The position numbers and the translations under genes were made by a program. Of a stretch of DNA of 14,184 nt, positions 1 through 6,845 are shown piece by piece (position 1 is the first letter of the stretch; every line of letters starts with the position of its first letter). Source of the stretch: Propionibacteriaceae bacterium (GTDB lineage Bacteria > Actinomycetota > Actinomycetes > Propionibacteriales > Propionibacteriaceae). The notes below the pieces were generated by a model. It had not been told where the DNA came from. It was given only the letters and a program-made list of their open reading frames with translations, and ran no database searches. The stretch is taken from contig JAGXHS010000146.1 in the NCBI GenBank assembly GCA_024636075.1, positions 1-14,184 on the forward strand, in the 5' to 3' direction.

Positions 1-71
1 GGGCGGAGCTCGGGGTCCACGCCGGCAACGTCAGCGATTCGAGCGGCCAGGTGGGAAGGCAATGACGACAT
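1..71 (-). CDS. N-terminus of an unidentified divergent protein (partial)
   Basis: An ATG at 71-69 on the minus strand opens a frame that runs off the window edge after 23 complete codons. The peptide begins MSSLPSHLAARIADVAG and continues to VDPELR, with actinobacterial codon use and an ordinary soluble-protein composition. A GGAAAG-like ribosome site lies about eight bases upstream (around 80-85). The gene would be divergent from the aldo/keto reductase, sharing the region 72-186. I do not recognise the family from so few residues. A competing reading is a plus-strand gene end (frame 3-62, stop TGA at 60-62), which is also open but has no other support. Confidence 0.4.
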   Translation of the reverse strand, partial: MSSLPSHLAARIADVAGVDPELR

Positions 72-186
72 GCGGACATCTTTCCACGGCCTTGCTCACG
101 CTCTGCAGCCGAGTACGGTGGATGGTATCTGCTGCAGGCCTCAGGTATCCCGGTCTGGAGCGCAACCCCGACGGAAAGAAGCATGC
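72..186. promoter_or_regulatory. Short divergent intergenic region before the aldo/keto reductase
   Basis: This 115-base stretch separates the presumed minus-strand gene start at 71 from the reductase start at 187. It should hold the reductase promoter. The hexamer TATCTG (126-131) could be a -10 element, but there is no convincing -35. GGTATC occurs twice (124-129 and 144-149) as a possible direct repeat. The only firm element is the reductase ribosome site GGAAAG at 173-178, eight bases before its ATG. Confidence 0.3.
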
Positions 187-1011
187 ATGAGCTCGATCCC
201 CACTCTCAGGCTGAACGATGGCGTCACGATCCCACAGCTCGGATTCGGTGTGTGGCAGGTCTCCGCCGAGGAAGCGGTCAGTGCTGTCAGCACCGCACTC
301 GAGGCAGGCTACCGCCACATCGACACCGCGGCCATGTACCGGAACGAGGAAGGTGTCGGCAAGGCCATCAAGGAGTCCGGGATCGCTCGCGACGACCTGT
401 TCATCACGACCAAGCTGTGGAACGATTCCCATGAATCGGGTGACTGTCGTACCGCTCTGCAGACGAGCCTGGACAAGCTCGGCACGGATCACGTCGACCT
501 GTACCTGATCCACTGGCCGGCTGAGCGCAAGTACGGCGATGCCTACATCGAGGCGTGGGACACGATGCAGCAGTTGCAGTCCGAAGGGCTCATCCGCTCC
601 ATCGGCGTCAGCAACTTCAACGAACCTCATCTGGACCGCCTGAACGGCGCGACGCCGAGCGTCAACCAGATCGAGATGCACCCGAGCTTCAACCAGAGCG
701 ACCTGCGCGCCGTGCTGACTGAGCGCGGTATCGCACCCGAAGCGTGGAGCCCGCTTGGACATGCGAAGGACCTGGAACACGAGACCCTCGCCACGATTGC
801 TGAGCAGACCGGCCGCACCGCAGCGCAGGTGATCCTGCGGTGGCATCTTCAGATCGGCAACATCGTCATTCCCAAGTCGGTCACCCCCTCGAGGATCGTT
901 GAGAACTTCGATGTGGCATCGTTCCAGTTGAGCGACGACCAGGTCGCCGAGATCAATGAGATCTCTTGTGGCAATCGGATCGGGCCTGATCCAGCAGTGG
1001 CTGAATTCTGA
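187..1011 (+). CDS. Aldo/keto reductase (AKR superfamily, 2,5-diketo-D-gluconate reductase-like)
   Basis: A soluble NADPH-dependent oxidoreductase of 274 residues, a normal AKR length; it should reduce aldehydes or ketones to alcohols. The family signature GYRHIDTAAMYRNEEGVG lies at residues 41-58. The expected catalytic tetrad is Asp46, Tyr51, Lys76 (TTKLW) and His109 (LIHWP). SVNQIEMHP (158-166) and IPKS (228-231) mark the cofactor and C-terminal (beta/alpha)8 elements. The ATG at 187 was chosen because GGAAAG sits eight bases upstream and the protein then starts as family members do. A longer frame from 70 would add 39 residues unlike any AKR. The substrate cannot be told from sequence; small AKRs of this branch are usually annotated as 2,5-diketo-D-gluconate or methylglyoxal reductases. 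It stands apart from the polysaccharide genes by about 200 bases and is probably unrelated to them. Confidence 0.93.
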   Translation: MSSIPTLRLNDGVTIPQLGFGVWQVSAEEAVSAVSTALEAGYRHIDTAAMYRNEEGVGKAIKESGIARDDLFITTKLWNDSHESGDCRTALQTSLDKLGTDHVDLYLIHWPAERKYGDAYIEAWDTMQQLQSEGLIRSIGVSNFNEPHLDRLNGATPSVNQIEMHPSFNQSDLRAVLTERGIAPEAWSPLGHAKDLEHETLATIAEQTGRTAAQVILRWHLQIGNIVIPKSVTPSRIVENFDVASFQLSDDQVAEINEISCGNRIGPDPAVAEF

Positions 1012-1217
1012 TTCGGCCACTGCCCGGCCATCCTTGAAGACTGCCTGAAGCTGCCCGGCACGATTCGTCGCAGGAACTGCTTCTCGGTACTCTGATACCA
1101 CAAGCTTTTCGGGATGCGACGTGGATTCGGGAGATCCGCGGACGCAAGGCTGTCTCACAAGGATATGCACTTGCACGCCCCCTTGGGCTGATGGACTGGA
1201 ACTTCGGGGGTTCTACC
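1012..1217. other. Intergenic region between reductase and priming transferase
   Basis: About 206 bases without a convincing gene. Just after the reductase stop there are only weak inverted repeats (GGCC, seven bases, GGCC near 1017-1031), so no clear terminator. The promoter of the sugar transferase probably lies here, but I cannot single out a -35/-10 pair. Confidence 0.4.
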
Positions 1218-2669
1218 TTGTCAATCGACTTGTCACGCACAACTGGCCAGCTGTTCACGCAGCGTGGCACGACGACGTATCGCTCGCGATATCTGGCGCC
1301 GCTGCTCTTCTTGGCAGCTGATGGCGTCACGATCGCCGCTGCCGCATTGCTTGCCATCGCGCTGCGGTTCGTGATTCCCGAAACCGGCGACGTCTCCCAA
1401 CAGATCCTGTACCTGTGGCCTTTCGGGGTCGTGCTGTGGTTGGTCATGTTGAGCTTCGGCGGAGGCTACGCCGACAAGAATCTGGGCGCTGGCACCCGCG
1501 AATACAACATGGTCCTCTGGTCCAGCCTTGCGACCGCCTCGGCCATCGCCATCGCAAGCTTCCTGGCGAAATACGATCTGTCCCGCGGGTTCTTCCTGCT
1601 GTTCTTTCTGGTCGGCACTCCGATGTTGCTGCTGGAACGGTTCGTGGTGCGCCGTGTGATCCACCAGATGCGGGTCCGTCAGGTGATCAGCCGCCGGGTG
1701 CTGCTCGCTGGTGACGTGGGTCACGTGAAGGACGTGCTGAAGGTCATCACCCGCGAGGCGTGGCTTGGCTATCACGTCGTTGGAGCGCTGGTTCCCTCTG
1801 GCGCTGACGCCTCCGACCTGCCACTCAAAGTCTTGGGCACCCCCCACGACGCCGTCGAGATCGTGCATGACCGCCAGATCGACCAGGTGATCTTCACCGA
1901 GGGCGCCTTCCCTGATTCCGTCGGGCTGCGGAAGCTGGCGTGGGATCTGGAGAGCGAGCGTGCCCAGATGGCCGTGGTGCCGGCACTGACCGACATCTCC
2001 GCACAACGGGTGCAGGTGCGCCCCGTGGCTGGGCTGCCGCTGGTGATCGTCGAATCACCCACCGCACAGCGGGCGGGTCGTTGGGCAAAGCGGACCTTTG
2101 ACATCGTCGGAGCGAGCGCTGCCCTGATCCTGGCTGCGCCTGTGATGCTGTTCACGATGCTGGCCATCAAGTTCGAGGATCGGGGACCGGCGCTCTTCAA
2201 GCAGGTGCGGGTCGGCAAGGGCGGTCAGGAGTTCGAATGCCTCAAGTTCCGCTCGATGGTGGTGGACGCCGAAGCTCGTCTGGCTGAGCTGAACAACCAG
2301 GGTCCCAACGAAATGATGTTCAAGATGGCCCGGGACCCCCGCATCACTGGGGTCGGGAACACCATTCGTCGATTCTCCATCGACGAGTTGCCCCAGCTGT
2401 GGAACGTGCTGCGTGGGGACATGAGCCTCGTCGGCCCCCGCCCGGCGCTCCCCAAGGAGGTCGCGCAGTATGCCCCCCACGTCAATCGCCGTCTGGAAGT
2501 TCGCCCCGGGCTGAGTGGATTGTGGCAGGTCTCCGGTCGCTCGAACTTGTCGTGGGAAGACACTGTTCGGCTCGATCTCTACTACGTTGACAATTGGTCG
2601 ATGGCCCAGGATCTCGCGATTCTGTGCCGCACAGTCGGCGCCGTGATGTTCAGCAACGGCGCTTACTGA
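1218..2669 (+). CDS. Polyprenyl-phosphate sugar-1-phosphate transferase (priming enzyme of exopolysaccharide synthesis)
   Basis: Integral membrane enzyme that moves a sugar-1-phosphate from a nucleotide sugar to undecaprenyl phosphate, the first step of repeat-unit assembly. Numbered from the alternative ATG at 1191 (492 residues), four hydrophobic segments lie at about 36-60, 73-90, 107-125 and 133-148. A Rossmann-like CoA_binding_3-type domain follows (about 168-290), then a re-entrant membrane helix (305-327) and the catalytic Bac_transf domain. Key motifs are KFRSM (352-356), RDPRITGVG (381-389), DELPQLWNVLRGDMSLVGPRP (398-418, with the Asp398-Glu399 catalytic dyad) and RPGLSGLWQVSGR (438-450). 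I prefer the TTG at 1218 (483 residues) because GGGGG at 1206-1210 is well placed; the ATG at 1191 lacks a good ribosome site. The sugar (glucose, galactose or other) is not readable. It is complete and full length for the long WbaP-type family. Confidence 0.93.
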   Translation: MSIDLSRTTGQLFTQRGTTTYRSRYLAPLLFLAADGVTIAAAALLAIALRFVIPETGDVSQQILYLWPFGVVLWLVMLSFGGGYADKNLGAGTREYNMVLWSSLATASAIAIASFLAKYDLSRGFFLLFFLVGTPMLLLERFVVRRVIHQMRVRQVISRRVLLAGDVGHVKDVLKVITREAWLGYHVVGALVPSGADASDLPLKVLGTPHDAVEIVHDRQIDQVIFTEGAFPDSVGLRKLAWDLESERAQMAVVPALTDISAQRVQVRPVAGLPLVIVESPTAQRAGRWAKRTFDIVGASAALILAAPVMLFTMLAIKFEDRGPALFKQVRVGKGGQEFECLKFRSMVVDAEARLAELNNQGPNEMMFKMARDPRITGVGNTIRRFSIDELPQLWNVLRGDMSLVGPRPALPKEVAQYAPHVNRRLEVRPGLSGLWQVSGRSNLSWEDTVRLDLYYVDNWSMAQDLAILCRTVGAVMFSNGAY

Positions 2670-2730
2670 CGGACTCCCGCCGTCAGATCGGTTGGCCGGC
2701 GTCCCCGCTGAGGAGCGGACGCCGGCCAAC
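2666..2730. terminator. Two tandem hairpins between convergent genes
   Basis: The first hairpin pairs CTGACGG (2666-2672) with CCGTCAG (2680-2686) around a seven-base loop, and its left arm contains the TGA stop of the priming transferase. The second pairs GTTGGCCGGCGTCC (2691-2704) perfectly with GGACGCCGGCCAAC (2717-2730), a 14-bp G+C-rich stem, and a short inner GCT/AGC stem closes a GAGG loop. There is no long T tract, as is usual in high-GC actinobacteria. Placed between two converging genes, the pair probably ends transcription from one or both sides. Confidence 0.7.
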
Positions 2731-2848
2731 TTGCGTCGTTGGCAATGTGCTCGCCGATTGGAGGCGATGAGCACCGAAACGGTGGGGAACAGTCGTCACT
2801 CCCCGAATCGTCCCAACCACCCGCGAACAGGCAACAGCCGGATGGCGC
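2731..2848. other. Rest of the convergent intergenic region
   Basis: After the hairpins, 118 bases remain before the stop codon of the minus-strand glycosyltransferase. I see no coding signal, repeat or further strong hairpin here. Confidence 0.4.
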
Positions 2849-3811
2849 TCAGGGGCGTGACAGGTCCAACCGCTCGCGCACCACGCGGCGGGCGGTGATC
2901 CCGGCCACCATCGCCGGATCGCCGAGAGTCTTTTCGGCGTCGAAGCCGAGACCACGGTTGATCAGATAGCTGTGGATCTGCGACTGGTGGTCGTCCACGT
3001 GCTCGGCGTGGACGGCCTGCCGGGGCATCAGAATGGGTGGCTTGCCAGCATCCAGAACGTTCATCGCGATGCCGACTCCGGCATGGGTGACGACCGCATC
3101 GGCCCATTCGATGGCACGCTGGAACTCCTCGCTGCTCAGCTGAGACTCGACGCGACCCGGGAGATCCCTGCCGACTGTTGCGCCAACTTGCCACAGCACC
3201 TCGGTGTCCGGCGCCTTCTCCAGGTAGCCGAGCACGGCATCGATCAGACGATCGAATCGATACGGCTTGATGGTGCCGAGGCTGACCAGCAACCGCCCAG
3301 GTTTCAACGGCTCCTGAAGGCTCTCCACATCGTAGGAATCCAACACTGCTGGGCCGGGTCGCCACGGACCGTACAGCCAGTTGTGGTGCTGGGCGTAGAC
3401 ACCAACACGTGGGGTTCTGGCCAGAATGCGCCCGGAAACCGACGGCCCGAGTACCCGTGAAATGCTCTCCAGGTAGATCGATGGCTTGCCCATCAGCCCC
3501 GCTTGTGGAAGCACTGACAAGGCGAGCCCGGCACCGGTGGAGACCGCAGCATCGACCTGGTCGAGCAACGGTCGGGCGCGCCGGGCAGCGGCGATGATGC
3601 CTCGAATGTCCCTGGGGTGCACATAGTCGACGAAGTAGGTCTCGCGACCGTCCAACAGGCTCCGGCTCTGCGGTGTGTCGAAGGTGAACCAGATTGAGTC
3701 TTCGGTGACGCCAAGCCTCGGCGCCAGTTTCACCAGTTGATTCAGGTGCCCACCGGTGGATGCACACATCAACGTGCGCTTGTGGTTCAGATCTTCAATC
3801 CGAGACCGCAT
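2849..3811 (-). CDS. Alg14-Alg13-like fused glycosyltransferase (GT28-type, EpsE/PssD-PssE-like)
   Basis: A 320-residue protein that joins both halves of a two-part glycosyltransferase. The N-terminal half resembles Alg14/PssD: glycine-rich CASTGGHLNQL (16-26), STGAG (91-95) and YLESISR (113-119). The C-terminal half resembles Alg13/PssE and the GT28 C-domain: VSLGT (176-180), WQVG (207-210), THAGVG (242-247), GKPPILMPR (256-264) and EHVDDHQ (270-276), the nucleotide-sugar binding face. In streptococcal capsule loci the two halves are separate genes and add the second sugar to the lipid-linked primer. By analogy this protein would act right after the priming transferase, at the inner face of the membrane. 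The ATG at 3811 has an excellent GGAGGAGG ribosome site (around 3816-3825). It is transcribed alone, away from the Wzz-Wzy operon. The acceptor and sugar are unknown. Confidence 0.88.
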   Translation of the reverse strand: MRSRIEDLNHKRTLMCASTGGHLNQLVKLAPRLGVTEDSIWFTFDTPQSRSLLDGRETYFVDYVHPRDIRGIIAAARRARPLLDQVDAAVSTGAGLALSVLPQAGLMGKPSIYLESISRVLGPSVSGRILARTPRVGVYAQHHNWLYGPWRPGPAVLDSYDVESLQEPLKPGRLLVSLGTIKPYRFDRLIDAVLGYLEKAPDTEVLWQVGATVGRDLPGRVESQLSSEEFQRAIEWADAVVTHAGVGIAMNVLDAGKPPILMPRQAVHAEHVDDHQSQIHSYLINRGLGFDAEKTLGDPAMVAGITARRVVRERLDLSRP

Positions 3812-4050
3812 TCAGCCCCTCCTCCATTGCCAGCGCCCCCCATTTAGCCGACCAGGCAAGCCACCTTTACCAGTGTTGCACAGCAGTGGCCCCCCACCAC
3901 AGTCACCCTGGTCTGAACCGGCCGCTCTCAATGGATGATCAGCAAGCCGTCACGGCTTGTGCAATTGGTCCTCAGCCAAATCCGGCTACCCTGAGACGTA
4001 CGATCAGGAACCGGGCGTCACGATGCCCGGACAACAACGCGGGGAGAAGA
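3812..4050. promoter_or_regulatory. Divergent promoter region of the polysaccharide operon
   Basis: These 239 bases separate the minus-strand fused glycosyltransferase from the plus-strand Wzz-led operon, so promoters for both directions should lie here. Toward the operon, TTGGTC (3965-3970) and TACCCT (3987-3992) are 16 bases apart and could form a -35/-10 pair. The operon's ribosome site is GGGGAG at 4041-4046. An imperfect palindrome at 3870-3889 and a perfect one at 3943-3959 could be regulator sites. No protein gene is supported here. Confidence 0.5.
3943..3959. repeat. Perfect 8-bp inverted repeat, operator-like
   Basis: CAAGCCGT and ACGGCTTG are exact reverse complements around a single central C. 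The palindrome ends five bases before the candidate -35 hexamer at 3965. The one-base loop makes an RNA hairpin unlikely and a dimeric DNA-binding protein site more likely. No regulator gene is visible in the window, so the binding protein is unknown. Confidence 0.45.
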
Positions 4051-4896
4051 ATGTCCACCACTGTTGCGCGCCCATCCACCGGATGGGAATTCCGCGGTCT
4101 GCGCCGCCATTGGCGCTTGGCTGTCGCCATCATCGCCGTCTGCACACTGCTGGGAGCTGCGTTGGCGCTGCTGCGGGCACCCGTGTACACCGCAGAGACG
4201 CGGCTGGCCGTCGGCAGCGGCGAGATGAGCAATCTGAACATCCCCGGATTCCCCACCGCTTCGGCCGCGATGGCCGCCAACTACGCCCACTGGATCGACG
4301 TTTCCGCCCAGGAGAACTTCGATCTACCTGAAGGTACCCTGACTCTCACCGCGTCACAACTACCGGAGTCGAACGTCCTGCGCCTTGAAGCCACCTCGAC
4401 TGATTCTGCGGTCGCAAAACAGGCCGTGACCAAGGCAGCCGATCTTCTGCTCGCCGAGGTGAACAAGGTCGACGAGGCCAACGACACCACGGAACTGGTC
4501 GAGAAGGTCAAACAGTACGTACCAATCGTGCTGGAAGCTCAGCGCGTCATGGACAGCGCCACCACTACCTACCGGACCTCGGTCAACGAGGGCGCCAGCG
4601 AAGCCGAGCAGAACTCGAACATGGAGGCCATGTCCGCGGCCACAGCGGACTACCGGGTGAAGAACATGGAGTTGAGTGCAATGCAGGACCGTTACCGCCG
4701 CCTGGTCTCGCAGTCGAGCACTGAAGCAAACCTCAATCAGGTCGGTTCTGGTGCCGCTGTGGCCGGCAACGATCGCTCCTCCTTCATGCAGCGCACCGGG
4801 CTGCTGGGCTTTGGCGTCGGTGTCATCGCCGCGCTCGTCGGCACCCGGCTGCTGGACCGCAGGCGGTCCGGCACGGCACCGGCCCGCTCTGCATGA
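4051..4896 (+). CDS. Wzz-like polysaccharide chain-length / co-polymerase membrane protein
   Basis: A 281-residue protein with the classic two-membrane-span layout of polysaccharide co-polymerases. There is a short cytoplasmic N-terminus, a first span at about 22-41, a large extracytoplasmic region with helical, coiled-coil-like sequence at about 147-222, and a second span at about 249-267 followed by a short basic tail. VYTAETRLAVG (45-55) just after the first span is typical of the Wzz domain. Such proteins control polymer length together with Wzy. It has no cytoplasmic tyrosine-kinase domain, no Walker motifs and no tyrosine-rich tail, and the usual proline-rich segment before the second span is not obvious. 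The ATG at 4051 follows GGGGAGAAG; the frame is open upstream to 3760, but that part looks non-coding. It leads the operon, and its stop overlaps the next start (ATGA). Confidence 0.82.
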   Translation: MSTTVARPSTGWEFRGLRRHWRLAVAIIAVCTLLGAALALLRAPVYTAETRLAVGSGEMSNLNIPGFPTASAAMAANYAHWIDVSAQENFDLPEGTLTLTASQLPESNVLRLEATSTDSAVAKQAVTKAADLLLAEVNKVDEANDTTELVEKVKQYVPIVLEAQRVMDSATTTYRTSVNEGASEAEQNSNMEAMSAATADYRVKNMELSAMQDRYRRLVSQSSTEANLNQVGSGAAVAGNDRSSFMQRTGLLGFGVGVIAALVGTRLLDRRRSGTAPARSA

Positions 4897-6254
4897 GCGG
4901 CACGACCTCGGCGCCGGCGCATCCGGTGCCACAGCAAGCCCATCCCGGCCGCCTCAGTCGGCTGAAGGGCTTCGTCACGTCTTTCCGGCCTGAAGTCTGG
5001 TGCCTGGTACTGGCGTTGGTCTTCAACCTGTTCGCCGGTCACAGCTTTCGGATCGGGCTGCCGGTCAGCCTTGATCGGTTCCTGCTGCCCGCGGCTTTCG
5101 GGTTGATGCTGATGAATCCGCAGCGTCGTCGGGTTCGACCGGGGCTGGTGCACCTGCTGGTGCTGCTGTTCGTCGGGTGGATCCTGGTGTCGATGGCCAG
5201 CTATGGCAATCTGCTGGATACGACGTCGCTGTTCGCACTGCTGGATCGGGTGCTGTGGCCATTCCTGCTGTTCACATTCGGATCCATCCTGCTGCCAGAC
5301 ACCCGCTCGCGAGACCTGCTGTTGGTCACGTTGAGTGGCATCGGCCTATGGCTCGGCGTGCTGGCGGTGCTGGAATTGGTCGCACCCGCGCTAGTGTGGC
5401 CGCGCTACATCGTCGATCCTGACATCGGGATGCAATTCGGCAGAGCCCGGGGCCCATTCGTGGCATCTGAGGGGATGGGCAACGCCCTCGCCTACACCGG
5501 CTTCGCCGCCGCGTGGGCGTCCAGCCGGCTACCGCGATGGCGCATCTGGCTGCTCGGGATATTCGCCTTGGACATGCTGGGGGTGGCGTTGGCGCTGACC
5601 CGCTCGGTGTGGGTGTCTGTTGCAGTCGCGGCAGTCGTCGCCGTGCTGCTGATACCGCGATTGCGCCGATGGATCCCGGCTGCCCTAGGTGCCGGGATCA
5701 TCACTCTGGTCGGGGTGGTGGCGCTGTTGCCCAATGTCGTCACTGGATTCTTCGAGCGCATCAACCAGCTCGGCCCGTTGTACGACAGGTTGGGCAGCAA
5801 TGACGCGGCGATTCGGATGCTGGCAGATCGACCGCTCACCGGCATCGGTTGGCGACGGTTCTACCCCCACGGCTCTGACTGGGTGCGGCAATCCGACCTG
5901 TACCCGATGAACAAAGTCGTCATCGAGATACACAATGTCATCTTGTCCCGAGCCGCCGAGTTGGGCATTCCTGCCGCCCTCGTCTTCGTCGCCATCATCA
6001 TCCTCGGTCCACTGTCCGTCATCTGGCATCGTCGGTCCACAACCGGGCTCGAAGTCGCTGCCGATCGCAGCCACGCGCTGGAGATCGCTGGCTGGCAGAA
6101 CCTCTCCCTGCTGATCTTCACGGTGTGGCTGGTCTCCGGTCTGTTCGGTCCGATGGCCATCCCCTTCCCCAACAACGTGGCATGGCTGGTCGCAGGAGTC
6201 GCGGCAGTGCACTTGTCGCGTCCGAACCGCTCGCCGATCGAAGTCCCCTCATGA
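4893..6254 (+). CDS. O-antigen polymerase/ligase-family membrane protein (Wzy-like)
   Basis: A 453-residue, highly hydrophobic protein with about ten to twelve predicted membrane spans. Wzy_C-family features include GRARGPF (183-189) in the loop before the LTRSVW segment (235-240), and a large extracytoplasmic loop (about 285-350) with GIGW (317-320) and a conserved-looking His347-Asn348. Proteins of this fold polymerise lipid-linked repeat units (Wzy) or ligate glycans to an acceptor (WaaL). In a locus with a Wzz protein and no lipopolysaccharide, polymerase is the better guess, but the two cannot be told apart by motif alone. The ATG at 4893 overlaps the preceding TGA by four bases, and its own end overlaps the next ATG in the same way, so the three genes are probably translationally coupled. 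The 30-residue Pro/His-containing N-terminus before the first span is cytoplasmic. Confidence 0.85.
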   Translation: MSGTTSAPAHPVPQQAHPGRLSRLKGFVTSFRPEVWCLVLALVFNLFAGHSFRIGLPVSLDRFLLPAAFGLMLMNPQRRRVRPGLVHLLVLLFVGWILVSMASYGNLLDTTSLFALLDRVLWPFLLFTFGSILLPDTRSRDLLLVTLSGIGLWLGVLAVLELVAPALVWPRYIVDPDIGMQFGRARGPFVASEGMGNALAYTGFAAAWASSRLPRWRIWLLGIFALDMLGVALALTRSVWVSVAVAAVVAVLLIPRLRRWIPAALGAGIITLVGVVALLPNVVTGFFERINQLGPLYDRLGSNDAAIRMLADRPLTGIGWRRFYPHGSDWVRQSDLYPMNKVVIEIHNVILSRAAELGIPAALVFVAIIILGPLSVIWHRRSTTGLEVAADRSHALEIAGWQNLSLLIFTVWLVSGLFGPMAIPFPNNVAWLVAGVAAVHLSRPNRSPIEVPS

Positions 6255-6790
6255 GTCTTGGGGACATCCGTCGCCAAGTTCGGTGGATTTCTGCCCGGAC
6301 GCGGTTGCGTCAGCGCAGCCACAGGTGCCGGATCGATTCGGATGTCAAGATCCTGGGCGACGTGACCGATATCCGTCTGGCCGGGCACGTGACGATCGCC
6401 GGGCCGTCGGTGCTCTCGGTTGAGAACGGTGGCGGGCTGACCGAGTCGTCCTTGACGATAGGTGACTCGAGTTACGTCGGCGAGTTCAGTAACATTCGCT
6501 GCGGGGGCGCTCCGGTGACGATTGGTCGTGGCTGCATGATTGCCCAGCAAACCAGCATCATCGGGAGCAATCACCAGACCGTCGCCGGGGTCGCCTTGTC
6601 CGCGCAATCCTGGTCGGGTGACGGGGTGGTCATCGGCGACGACGTGTGGCTGGGCGCTGGATGCATCGTGCTACCAGGCAGCAGCATCGGATCAGGAGTT
6701 GTCGTCGGCGCCGGCAGCCTGGTGCGCGGCCCGATCGACGACAACCAGGTGGTCGTGGGCTCGCCAGCTCGACGGGTCCGCGAACGGTGA
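6251..6790 (+). CDS. Hexapeptide-repeat acyltransferase (left-handed beta-helix, first copy)
   Basis: A 179-residue member of the LbH acyltransferases, which transfer acetyl groups from acetyl-CoA, usually as trimers. Imperfect hexapeptide turns run from about 33 to 160 (VKILGD, VTIGRG, VVIGDDVWLGAG, SIGSGVVVGAG). GSNH (105-108) supplies the expected catalytic His108. The protein closes with VVVGSPARRV, as sugar O-acetyltransferases do. The ATG at 6251 overlaps the stop of the polymerase gene (ATGA). The likely role is O- or N-acetylation of a sugar in the lipid-linked repeat unit in the cytoplasm; the position modified is not predictable. It shares only the fold with the second acyltransferase of the operon and is not a recent duplicate. 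Confidence 0.88.
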   Translation: MSLGDIRRQVRWISARTRLRQRSHRCRIDSDVKILGDVTDIRLAGHVTIAGPSVLSVENGGGLTESSLTIGDSSYVGEFSNIRCGGAPVTIGRGCMIAQQTSIIGSNHQTVAGVALSAQSWSGDGVVIGDDVWLGAGCIVLPGSSIGSGVVVGAGSLVRGPIDDNQVVVGSPARRVRER

Positions 6791-6845
6791 GTGCGGGGCT
6801 TGTGAGGTTGACGATGGTTTCATTCGGTGGCTCCAAGGAGGACGC

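Noticed and set aside
31..1176. Long minus-strand open frame (381 codons) opposite the aldo/keto reductase
   Set aside because: It mirrors the clear reductase gene, has no family motif, and is open because of GC-rich codon bias on the other strand.
1233..2006. Long minus-strand open frame opposite the priming transferase, rich in His, Gln and Asp
   Set aside because: Composition typical of an antisense shadow; the plus-strand gene carries all the family signatures.
2796..3767. Second minus-strand frame of 323 codons overlapping the fused glycosyltransferase
   Set aside because: Very rich in Arg, His and Ser with no motif, whereas the adjacent frame has a full set of GT28/Alg13-14 motifs and a strong ribosome site.
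3870..3889. Imperfect palindrome CCAGTGTTGCACAGCAGTGG
   Set aside because: Only seven of ten pairs match; not reported as a separate site because it is within chance for this composition.
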